DNA of 64,000 nucleotides from Streptomyces sp. ISL-10 (GTDB taxonomy: Bacteria; Actinomycetota; Actinomycetes; Streptomycetales; Streptomycetaceae), in the NCBI RefSeq assembly GCF_018614575.1, contig NZ_JAGGOJ010000026.1, forward strand, positions 57,608 to 121,607, given 5' to 3'. Of the stretch, positions 57,297 to 64,000 are shown piece after piece. The translations under genes and the position numbers were made by a program. Positions within the stretch are counted from its first letter, which is position 1. The number at the start of each line of letters is the position of its first letter. Below the pieces are notes generated by a model. It did not search any database and was not told the origin of the DNA. It saw only the letters and a program-made list of their open reading frames with translations.

Positions 57297-58447
57297 GCGA
57301 GCACGACGACGTGGTGGACGCGGAGCTGGTCGAGGAGGACCGGCTTCCCGCCATCCCTGAGGACCGCGCCCCGGCCGTCCCGTTGGCCGAGGAGGATCCC
57401 GACGCGTGGCTGCCGCCGGAGGCGCAGGAGGACGTCGCCGCGGGCATCCCCCGGGACACCAGCCGGGCGTACGAGGGCGACATGCAGCGCTTCGCCGAAT
57501 GGTGCGAGAGCGTCGGCCGCCGCGTCCTGCCCGCGGCCCCGCAGACCGTCACCGCCTACCTGTCGTACCTGAAGCGGACCCCGCGCGAGCGCACAGGGAA
57601 GCCGTATGGGCCAGCGTCGATGGACCGCATCATCGCCTCCATCCGGTCCTCGCACCGCGCGGCCGGCTTCCGGCCGCCCGACACCATGGGCGCCCGGAAG
57701 GTCGTTGCCGGATACCGCGAGCAGCTCGCACTGGCCAATGATCCCGCAGCACAGCAGAAGAAGGCGACACCAGCCGACCGGAAGGTGCTGCGCCAGGCGC
57801 TGGCCCGGCTCGACCGGACGAAGCTGGTCGGGAAGCGGGACGCCGCCCTGATGTTGCTCGGGCACGCCCTCGCCTCGCGCGGGAGCGAACTGGCGCCGCT
57901 GGACTGGCCGGCCAGCTTCACCGACCTGCCCGAGGGCGGCTTGCGGGTGTGGCTGTACCGGAAGAAGCGGAAGAAGTGGCAGGACGTGGAGGTGCTGCCG
58001 GATCCGGATCCGGAGCTGTGCTCGGTGGCCGCCGTGCGGGCCTTGGTGGAGGGGCTCGCCCACGAGGGGCACACCAGCGGTCCCCTGTTCCTGCGTATAG
58101 ACCAGTGGGGCTACATAGGAGCGGAGATGAACCGCGACGGGCAGCCGATCGGCGACCCGTCGGGCCGGATCAGCGTGAACGGGGCCTCCGACGTGGTCAG
58201 CCGGTCCATCGCGCGCACCGGCCTGCCCGGCGAGTGGCGATCTCATTCGCTGCGGCGAGGGTTCGTGAAGTCGGCCCGGGACGCCGGGGTGGACATCGTC
58301 GACATCGGCCGCCACGGTGGCTGGGACGACCGCTCGAAGGCGCTCATCGGCTACATCGACGAGGAGGACAGCATCGGGGAGCGTAACCCGCTGGCGAGGA
58401 TCGGGAAGAAGGCAGCCGAGGAGCACCAGGAACAGGGGGAGGCGTGA
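57293..58447 (+). CDS. Tyrosine recombinase/integrase
   Basis: A 384-residue site-specific recombinase. N-terminal SAM-like core-binding domain: DTSRAYEGDMQRFAEWCESV and VTAYLSYLKRTPRERTGKPY. Catalytic domain: Arg in ALASRGSELAPLDW, HxxR in WRSHSLRRGFVKSARDAG, His in DIGRHGGWDDRSKALIGY and the nucleophile Tyr in GYIDEED. All catalytic residues are present. GTG 57293 overlaps the previous stop. The 45-residue N-terminal extension is acidic. The arrangement is that of an element with integrase at its border, but no attachment repeat or tRNA end was found; an IS5 element lies 51 bp downstream. Confidence 0.9.
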   Translation: MSEHDDVVDAELVEEDRLPAIPEDRAPAVPLAEEDPDAWLPPEAQEDVAAGIPRDTSRAYEGDMQRFAEWCESVGRRVLPAAPQTVTAYLSYLKRTPRERTGKPYGPASMDRIIASIRSSHRAAGFRPPDTMGARKVVAGYREQLALANDPAAQQKKATPADRKVLRQALARLDRTKLVGKRDAALMLLGHALASRGSELAPLDWPASFTDLPEGGLRVWLYRKKRKKWQDVEVLPDPDPELCSVAAVRALVEGLAHEGHTSGPLFLRIDQWGYIGAEMNRDGQPIGDPSGRISVNGASDVVSRSIARTGLPGEWRSHSLRRGFVKSARDAGVDIVDIGRHGGWDDRSKALIGYIDEEDSIGERNPLARIGKKAAEEHQEQGEA

Positions 58448-58498
58448 CCACGCAGCAGTACCGGCCTCGGGGAACAACGGACCAGCCGTTAGCGCTAA

Positions 58499-59363
58499 GA
58501 CAGTGTCCTATGTGGTGAGGCGGATGAGCCGCTTGTAGCAGCAGAGGGCGGCGGCGAGGCCGAGGAAGGCCAGGTAGTTGCGGGGGTGGCGTTCGTAGCG
58601 GTGGTTGAGTCGGCGGTAGCCGGTCAGCCAGGACATGGTGCGTTCGACGACCCATCTGTGGCGGCCGAGTCGTTCGCTGGACTCAATGCCTTTGCGGGCG
58701 ATGCGGACCGCGATGCGTTTGCCGCGTAACCATTTCCGCAGGTCAGATGTGTCGTAGGCTTTGTCGGCGTGGAGTTTGCGGGGCTTGTAGATCCAGCCGC
58801 GGTGGGGGTCGTGTCTCGATTGGAGACCGGCCACCATGGGCTTCAGCCCGAGGCTGTCGTGCGTGTTGGCGGCGGAGATGCCGACGACCAGGGGCAGTCC
58901 GTTCGCGTCCGACAGGACGTGCATCTTGGAACCTGCTTTGCCGCGGTCCACGGGGCTTGGACCTGTGAGTTCGCCCCTTTTTTGGCCCGTACGTGGGCCG
59001 AGTCGAGAACGGTCCGGGTCAGGTCGAGCAAGCCGCATTCGTCGATCCGGTCGAGGACCGCTTCGTGCAGACGCCCCCAGACGCCGGCCCTGGACCAGAT
59101 CATGAACCGACGATGCGCGGTGGACTTCGAGATGCCGAAGCACGGCGGCAGAGCCCGCCATGCGCATCCACTGACCAGCACATAGACGATCGCAGCGAAC
59201 AGCGTCTCATCAGGCGTGTCCTGCGTCCCGCCGCCCTGCGACCGCACCTTCGACGGAGGGATCAGCGGCTTCGCGATGTCCCACAGCCCGTCCGGAACAA
59301 TCCAACTCCACGTATCCCGCCCCATGCCAGCCTCAACGAGCCACAGCCACATAGGAGACGGTC
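58499..59363 (-). mobile_element. IS5-family (IS427-type) element, complete (865 bp)
   Basis: The ends GACAGTGTCCTATGTGG (58499) and the complement of GACCGTCTCCTATGTGG (59363) match at 15 of 17 positions, and TAA flanks both sides (58496-58498 and 59364-59366), the TNA duplication usual for this group. The transposase is encoded in two frames. Exact duplication and open frames indicate a recent insertion, just downstream of the integrase. Confidence 0.85.
58508..59325 (-). CDS. IS5-family transposase made by -1 frameshifting
   Basis: The first frame (ATG 59325) reads WSWIVPDGLWDIAKPLIPPS, ETLFAAIVYVLVSGCAWRAL and DLTRTVLDSAHVRAKKG (first Asp in VLDSAH). At a run of six A and four G (58983-58974) the family reading passes to the -1 frame: GELTGPSPVDRGKAGSKMHV, RKLHADKAYDTSDLRKWLRG (second Asp) and GRHRWVVERTMSWLTGYRRL (Glu), ending at 58508. 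The A6G4 run is a typical slippery site of this IS group. If not shifted, a 160-residue inactive N-terminal product results. Confidence 0.85.
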
Positions 59364-59405
59364 TAAGAGATCATCTCATTTGGCCGGGTCGGTAGCCTGT
59401 CGGTC

Positions 59406-60125
59406 GTGGTGGGGATTGTTGAGCGGCTGGTGCCGGACGAGTTGTGGGATCTGTTCCAGCGTGTGGTGCCGGAGGCGCCGTCGCGGCCTCAGGGTGGTGG
59501 CCGACGCCGGCATGGCGACCGGGAGGTGCTGGCCGCGATCGTGTTCGTGGCCACGTCGGGCTGCACGTGGCAGCAGATGCCATCCGCGTCGTTCGGACCA
59601 TCAGGAGCAACGGCCCACCGGCGCTTCTCGGAGTGGACGAAGGCACGCGTGTGGGCCAAGCTCTACCGCCTGGTCCTCGACGAGCTCGGGGCCCGAGGCG
59701 AGCTGGACTGGTCCCGCTGCGCGATCGACTCGGTGAACATGCGGGCGATGAAAAGGGGGACCTGACAGGTCCGAATCCTGTGGACCGGGGCAAGTACGGT
59801 TCGAAGATTCACTTGATCACCGAGCGCACAGGTCTGCCATCTCTGTCGCAATCTCGGCGGCCAACCTGCACGACAGCCAGGCCCTGATCCCGCTGGTCAA
59901 GGGCATACCGCCGATCCGGTCCCGCCGCGGGCCCCGGCGGCGCAAGCCGGGCAAGCTCCACGCCGACAAGGGCTACGACTACTCCCACCTGCGGCAATGG
60001 CTACGCCCGCGCGGTATCACCCACCGCATCGCCCGCAAGGGTGTCGAGTCCTCGCAGCGGCTGGGCCGTCACCGCTGGACCATCGAACGCACTATGGCCT
60101 GGCTCGCCGGCTGCCGACGCCTTCA
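59406..60125 (+). pseudogene. IS5-family (IS1647/IS112-like) transposase, broken
   Basis: The first frame (GTG 59406) reads VERLVPDELWDLFQRVVPEA, LAAIVFVATSGCTWQQMPSA and ARGELDWSRCAIDSVNMRAM. The usual slip to the next frame (KKGDLTGPNPVDRGKYGSKI) follows at a GAAAAGGGGG run. A further unscheduled shift at about 59840 leads to AISAANLHDSQALIPLVKGI and KLHADKGYDYSHLRQWLRPR, and the sequence is cut at MAWLAGCRRLHP near 60125, before the last 30 residues. It begins 40 bp after the IS427-type element, with CTCATTTGGC near its edge as in the remnant at 8349. Confidence 0.7.
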
Positions 60126-60191
60126 CCCTCGGAGGTGTGCCGTGCGCGACGGGCTGACCGCCCCGCCCTCCGGCGGCCCCTGAACACGAAA

Positions 60192-60233
60192 AAGGCCGGG
60201 GCCCCGGTTCTTCCGAACCGGGGCCCCGGCCTT
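60192..60233 (-). terminator. Rho-independent terminator of the DNRLRE operon
   Basis: AAGGCCGGGGCCCCGGTTC (60192-60210) pairs perfectly over 19 bp with its complement at 60215-60233 around a TTCC loop. Read on the minus strand, the stem is followed by a short T-run (complement of GAAAAA at 60188-60193). It lies 20 bp after the stop of the membrane protein. Confidence 0.9.
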
Positions 60234-60252
60234 CCGTGGGGAAGGGGACCGC

Positions 60253-60699
60253 TCAGGCCGCGAGAGGCGCCTTCCGCACCGCGCCGCGGAGCCCCAGGAC
60301 ACAGGCGACGCCGGCGGTGAGGGCGAACAGCACCATCACCGCGTTGACCAGCACGTCCGGTCCGGCGTCCTGCGCCAGCGCGTTGGACGTCGCCGCCCAG
60401 ACGCCGAGCACCTGCGTGACGGCCACGAGGCCGAATCCAGCGGCACGCGCCCACGAGGGGCCCTTGTCCGCGAAGGAGGCGAGCCCGAGCGCGGCCGCTC
60501 CCCAGAGCAGCAGCAGGACCGTCAGCCCTTCGGCGGCGAGGAAGAGGACGCCGCCGAGGCCGCCGTACCCCCCCGCGTCCGTGTGGTCGATCTCAGAGGT
60601 GTCCACCACGAACACCGCAAGGGCCAACTCCATGAGGAGCAGGTAGCAGGCCTCCAGAACGAGGATCAGGGCACCGGCCCGCCTGACGAAAAGGGTCAC
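60253..60699 (-). CDS. Four-helix membrane protein, candidate immunity protein
   Basis: The GTG at 60699 (behind GAGGAGC) overlaps the stop of the large secreted protein (GTGA). The 148-residue product has four membrane helices: AGALILVLEACYLLLMELAL, GGVLFLAAEGLTVLLLLWGA, GFGLVAVTQVLGVWAATSNA and AVMVLFALTAGVACVLGLRG, with a short outer loop carrying DTSEIDHTDAGGYGG. Tight coupling to a putative secreted toxin makes an immunity role plausible, since membrane immunity proteins of this size are common. It could also be an unrelated small membrane protein. Confidence 0.75.
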   Translation of the reverse strand: MTLFVRRAGALILVLEACYLLLMELALAVFVVDTSEIDHTDAGGYGGLGGVLFLAAEGLTVLLLLWGAAALGLASFADKGPSWARAAGFGLVAVTQVLGVWAATSNALAQDAGPDVLVNAVMVLFALTAGVACVLGLRGAVRKAPLAA

Positions 60700-63600
60700 T
60701 GATTGCTCCTCACAAGCCTGCCGCTCTTGATGATCCACAGCTTGCCGTTCCGCTGGGCGCTGCGGCAATCGTCCCGCGCCCTCGTCCCGGCGCTGTTCTG
60801 GCCGGTCCGATTGCGGCCGATCTCCCGGCCGATCGCGTTGTTCTTCAGGTCCATCTGCTTGTCAACGCCCGAGGACGTCGACTCGTGCCGGGTCGCGAAC
60901 TCGTAGGCGTCCGTGGTGGACAGGCGGATCTCCATCCGCGCGTTCCAGTAGCAGTGCCGGAAGGAGTCACCCGTGCCCTGGAAGAGGGTGCTGTCGGGGT
61001 ACCAGTCCTGCGCCTGCTTGAACGCCTTGTTCGCCGCGTCGTAGGCCGCGGTGCAGTCGATCGGGTTCCAGAAGCAGTACGACCTCTCGGAGGGCGTGGC
61101 GCTGCCGTAGCCGAAGCCCGGGTCCATCAGGACCGGGTAGGCGAGCTCCTGGCCGGCGGCCGGCGCCAGCGAGGCGGTGACCTCGGTGCCCGAGAGCGTG
61201 AGCTTCACGGGGATCTCGACGCCCTTGGCGTCCCTGGCGATCGGGGCGGTGATGAAGGTGAGGTTGCCCAGTTCGTCCGAGACGATGATGACGTTGCCCG
61301 CTCCCTGCGTGGCCGTCTGGCCGGGACACAGCTGGAGGGAGTACGCGTAGCTCTTCGCCGCGGACGCGCTCCGCAGCAGGTGGAACGTCTCGACGGCGTT
61401 CTGGCTCGTCCGGATGGCGAGGGTGTCCGCGTCCGTCTGCGTGTTGGGGTAGACGATGACGCCGGTCTCGCTGAGGCCGGCGGTCGCGGCGGCACCCGCG
61501 GGCATGGTCACGGCGGTCTGGGTGGTCCCGTCCGCGCTCGTGCCCACGATCTCCTGGCCCGCCGTGCCGGGGAGCTCCACGACGCCGGCGGCGAGGACGG
61601 ACTCCTCCGTCTCGACGACCTCGGGGTCGATCTGCTCCTGGTAGCCCACCGGGGTGTCGTCGACCTCCTGGTACTCGGTGTCGATGGGCCGGTCCTCGGG
61701 CTCCGCCTGCTCCTCCTCGGGGTGCAGCAGGTCGGAGAAGTGGGTCTCGGCGATCTGGTTGATGAACGCGGGGGAGAGGACCCCGGTGATCCGGCCGCTG
61801 CGGAAGGTGTACTCCGCCGGGTCCGACCACGTTCCGGCGACGTTCTTGACCCGGGCGGACAGGACGTGCGTGCCGTCCACCGAGGGGGTCAGGGTCACGG
61901 TCGCCTTGCTGGCCGTCAGCGCCACGGTGCTCGGCGCGCCACCGTCGAGGGTGTACTCGGCCGTCACCGCCTTGCCCTGGGGATCGGTGATCGTGAACGA
62001 TCCGGGCGTCCCCGCGCCGCCGTGCCACAGGCCGTCGGCGGGGTAGGTGGTGGAGCTGACGGCGGGGGCCGCGGGCACGGACGTGTCCACGGTCAGGGTG
62101 CGCCAGACGGACCAACAGCCGTTCCAGAGCTTGCCGTCGTACACGGCGATGCGCCACTTGTACGTCCCCGGCGCCAGCGCGCCGGCCGTCCAGGTGCCGG
62201 GCTTGCCGGACGGGACGAAAGCGGAGACCCCGCTCGTGACCTTGGCGGTGGCGTCCGCGTTCCACACCTCGAAGGTGAGGCGCACGGAGTCACCGTCGGG
62301 GTCGGTGGCCTGACCGGTGAGGGTGGGGGTGGTGTCCGCCGTGACCAGGGCGTCGGCGGGGCTCACCGGGGAGGCCAGGTTCGGCTTGGTGTTGTACGTG
62401 ACGACGAGGGTCGGCTCGGTGGGGCCCTGGGACCCGTCCACGTAGTTCGCGGAGCGGAAGCGCCGCCAGCTCAGCGAGTCGGCCTCGTCGACCGCGCGCA
62501 CCTGGAGGCCGTGGTTCGGCTGGCCCGAGGCCCAGGCCTGGACGATCGCGTCCACGTCCCAGCGCATGAAGTTCGCCGGGCACGCCGAACTGAATCCGTA
62601 CGCAGCCTTGGAGACGACGGCGCCGTCGGCCGTCGTCGCGGGCTGGACCCCCCAGGTCACCGCGCTGGGGTCCCAGTTCGCGGTGATGCGCCGGACGGCC
62701 ACGCCGGACCCGGTCGTGGCGCAGCTCGACGACCAGTAGGAGTGCAGCCTGAACTCGGTGTCCAGGATCTGCTTGCCGGCGTACTTCGACACGTCGAACT
62801 TCACGTACGACCGGGCCTTCGTGGTGCCGCCGTCGTACGTCCCGGCCTTCAGCTCGGTCGAACCGCGCTGGGAGTCGGGGTAGTTGGTGGCGACCCAGGT
62901 GTCCGTGGACGCCGCCAGGGTCGTCGTCGGGTCGATGTTGACCGGGTAGACGACGTCGGGGTCGGTGAGGAACTCCATGCTCGGCTTGAGGACCAGGACC
63001 GCCCGGCCCGCCCCCTGCTCGATGCTGGTCTCGATCTCCATGGAGTGGGTCGGGTCCCCGGACTTCGGGTCCGTGCCCATGCCCCACATGCGGGGGGCCG
63101 GGGCGCTGGCGACCAACGCCCCCTTGGAGTCCTCGAGTCGCAGGTGCCCCGACCGCTCCTTCTCCAGGCTCAGGCCCTTGAGGGTGATCGGGAGCCTCAG
63201 CTCCACCGGCTTGGTGGGCCGCTCGTTCAGGATGAGCGACTCGGTGAAGCCCTGCGGGAGCGCGGTGACGTGCAGGTCACCGTCGGGAACGACATCGTGG
63301 TAGACCGCGGTGTCGCCCTCGACCCGAGGGGTCGGCAGGGACTTCGACGTGGACCAGGCGAGACCGAAGGTCTGCGTCCCCCGGGTGACGGCGGCGAAGT
63401 CCTCGGCCCCGCCGTCGGACAGTTCGACGTCGGCCAGGGCGACTTCGGGTTCCAGCCGCCCCCCGGTGTCGGCGAGGGTGGTGTCGAGCTGCTTCCACTC
63501 GCCACCCTCCTTGACCCGGAACGGTCCGGACGCGGTCTCCGTGGTGAGCGTCCCGTTCGGGTTCGCCCAGGTGCTGGAGGTCTCCGTCCGCTCGGACAGG

Positions 63601-63797
63601 GCCTCGACGCGCTTCCCCCTCAACGCGGCGACCAGGCGGGCCGAAGCGAGGTCAGGTGCCTCGGCGCGGCCGGTGGTGTCAACGCCGCTCGATGCGGCGG
63701 CGATCGGTGTTTCCTCTACCGCGGTGGCCGGCAGCTGTATGGACAGCGTCAGCGCAACGGCGCTCGAGACGGACGCGAGGCGTACTGCTCGTCGCAT
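60696..63797 (-). CDS. Secreted DNRLRE-domain protein with DUF6973-like C-terminal domain (putative polymorphic toxin)
   Basis: A 1033-residue exported protein. Signal peptide: RLASVSSAVALTLSIQLPAT. Residues ~60-280 are the region that precedes DNRLRE domains in Rhs-like wall proteins (GPFRVKEGGEWKQLDTTLAD, DGDLHVTALPQGFTESLILN). Residues ~290-470: DNRLRE domain (DTWVATNYPDSQRGSTELKA). Residues ~470-660: Ig/fibronectin-like repeats. A long linker follows, then the last ~110 residues: TLFQGTGDSFRHCYWNARME (from ~940), FATRHESTS and DLKNNAIGREIGRN, matching the DUF6973 pattern FRH...YWN, H, D-x-NN-x-x-G. That domain is found at the end of polymorphic toxins. The ATG is preceded by AAGGGGGGAT. 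An IS5-family gene ends 22 bp upstream. Confidence 0.8.
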   Translation of the reverse strand: MRRAVRLASVSSAVALTLSIQLPATAVEETPIAAASSGVDTTGRAEAPDLASARLVAALRGKRVEALSERTETSSTWANPNGTLTTETASGPFRVKEGGEWKQLDTTLADTGGRLEPEVALADVELSDGGAEDFAAVTRGTQTFGLAWSTSKSLPTPRVEGDTAVYHDVVPDGDLHVTALPQGFTESLILNERPTKPVELRLPITLKGLSLEKERSGHLRLEDSKGALVASAPAPRMWGMGTDPKSGDPTHSMEIETSIEQGAGRAVLVLKPSMEFLTDPDVVYPVNIDPTTTLAASTDTWVATNYPDSQRGSTELKAGTYDGGTTKARSYVKFDVSKYAGKQILDTEFRLHSYWSSSCATTGSGVAVRRITANWDPSAVTWGVQPATTADGAVVSKAAYGFSSACPANFMRWDVDAIVQAWASGQPNHGLQVRAVDEADSLSWRRFRSANYVDGSQGPTEPTLVVTYNTKPNLASPVSPADALVTADTTPTLTGQATDPDGDSVRLTFEVWNADATAKVTSGVSAFVPSGKPGTWTAGALAPGTYKWRIAVYDGKLWNGCWSVWRTLTVDTSVPAAPAVSSTTYPADGLWHGGAGTPGSFTITDPQGKAVTAEYTLDGGAPSTVALTASKATVTLTPSVDGTHVLSARVKNVAGTWSDPAEYTFRSGRITGVLSPAFINQIAETHFSDLLHPEEEQAEPEDRPIDTEYQEVDDTPVGYQEQIDPEVVETEESVLAAGVVELPGTAGQEIVGTSADGTTQTAVTMPAGAAATAGLSETGVIVYPNTQTDADTLAIRTSQNAVETFHLLRSASAAKSYAYSLQLCPGQTATQGAGNVIIVSDELGNLTFITAPIARDAKGVEIPVKLTLSGTEVTASLAPAAGQELAYPVLMDPGFGYGSATPSERSYCFWNPIDCTAAYDAANKAFKQAQDWYPDSTLFQGTGDSFRHCYWNARMEIRLSTTDAYEFATRHESTSSGVDKQMDLKNNAIGREIGRNRTGQNSAGTRARDDCRSAQRNGKLWIIKSGRLVRSNQ

Positions 63798-63819
63798 CCA
63801 TCCCCCCTTAGACGTCGTT

Positions 63820-64000
63820 TCAGTTGGTGAGTCGGCGGTAGCCGATGAGGGCTGCGGCTATGCCGACAAAGGCCAGGAAGTGCTCGGGCTTGCGTTCGTA
63901 GCGGCGGTGCAGTCGTCGGCATCCGGCCAGCCAGGAGACCGTCCTCTCGACGACCCAGCGGTGGCGCCCCAGCCGCGTGGAGGACTCGATGCCCTTGCGG
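63820..64000 (-). CDS. IS5-family transposase, C-terminal end, continues beyond window
   Basis: The minus strand reads RKGIESSTRLGRHRWVVERT then VSWLAGCRRLHRRYERKPEH, ALIGYRRLTN and a stop at 63820. It is related to but distinct from the copy at 58508. The 5' part lies outside the window. The element's end must fall between 63798 and 63819, directly before the start codon of the DNRLRE gene. Confidence 0.85.
   Translation of the reverse strand, partial: RKGIESSTRLGRHRWVVERTVSWLAGCRRLHRRYERKPEHFLAFVGIAAALIGYRRLTN

Noticed and set aside
56605..57360. Long frame running from the DUF6221 end into the integrase
   Set aside because: Its first part is antisense-free but out of frame with DUF6221 and HIT; only the segment from 57046 has support as a gene.
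57293..59363. Search for attachment repeats or a tRNA 3' end near the integrase
   Set aside because: No direct repeat or tRNA-like sequence was seen by eye on either side; the only repeats found are the TAA duplications of the IS element.
60192..60233. Perfect 19-bp palindrome considered as an attachment or IS end
   Set aside because: Position 20 bp after a stop and a following T-run on the minus strand make a terminator the simpler reading.
60885..63830. A 981-codon open frame on the plus strand opposite the DNRLRE gene
   Set aside because: It is the GC-rich antisense shadow of a well-supported secreted protein and has no recognisable domain.

Overview
The window is about 70 % GC, with strong G/C preference at third codon positions, frequent GTG starts and stop/start overlaps of the ATGA or GTGA kind. 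Its gene families (WhiB-like regulator, ECF41-type sigma factor, MAB_1171c-type membrane protein, DUF3995/DUF6463, DUF6207, DUF6221, trypco2, DNRLRE secreted proteins) point to Streptomyces or a close relative. The many insertion sequences, gene fragments and conflict-type genes suggest a chromosome arm, a linear plasmid or a decayed integrative element rather than chromosome core. No tRNA, rRNA, CRISPR array or replication origin was seen.

Layout. 0-8 kb: a partial IS630 element, a broken plasmid-type gene, an intact AAA+ ATPase/TPR membrane protein pair, and HNH, SH3 and NB-ARC pseudogenes followed by a two-gene operon of unknown function. 7.7-11.3 kb: a nested transposon stack. An ISL3-family element (9101-10798, 23-bp perfect ends, 8-bp target duplication) sits inside an IS256-family transposase gene, which itself abuts the end of a dead IS5 element. 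11.3-20.2 kb: a truncated amidohydrolase, an XRE/TPR regulator, a frameshifted M64 peptidase, an ECF41 sigma factor with its flavoprotein oxidoreductase, and a TetR/DUF3995/DUF6463 locus with a concentric palindromic operator. 20.2-27.9 kb: fragments (rarA, IS3, choice-of-anchor C, DUF664, coiA, IS481) around an intact ImmA/IrrE peptidase, MAB_1171c membrane protein and SDR cassette, a WhiB-like gene and a lipoprotein. 28-34 kb: three small genes, two of which share a Gln-Gly/Gly-Pro-Gln-Asn-Ala-Asp motif, more remnants and a large lipoprotein.

34-43 kb is the most interesting block. A trypsin-NACHT-repeat protein (1114 aa) is translationally coupled to a trypco2 protein, a plausible STAND-type defence or conflict module. 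Nearby are an ECF sigma factor operon with tiny coupled ORFs, a predicted EVDG-type nuclease and a DUF6183 protein. 43-49.6 kb: recombinase, alcohol dehydrogenase, acyl-CoA ligase and helicase remnants, a secreted trypsin-like protease with a truncated twin, and an internally deleted IS3 element. 49.6-53.9 kb: a LysR regulator divergent from a four-gene operon (medium-chain reductase, alpha/beta hydrolase, CMD/AhpD-like protein, MFS exporter) that looks like a small-molecule detoxification unit. 54.2-60.1 kb: three IS5-family elements flank a tightly coupled DUF6221, HIT, small protein and tyrosine integrase operon. 60.2-63.8 kb: a 1033-aa secreted DNRLRE protein with a DUF6973-like C-terminal domain is coupled to a four-helix membrane protein and closed by a strong terminator; this resembles a polymorphic toxin/immunity pair. 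An IS5-family transposase ends 22 bp upstream of its start codon.

Family names rest on recognition of motifs and remembered family sequences; no search was run.
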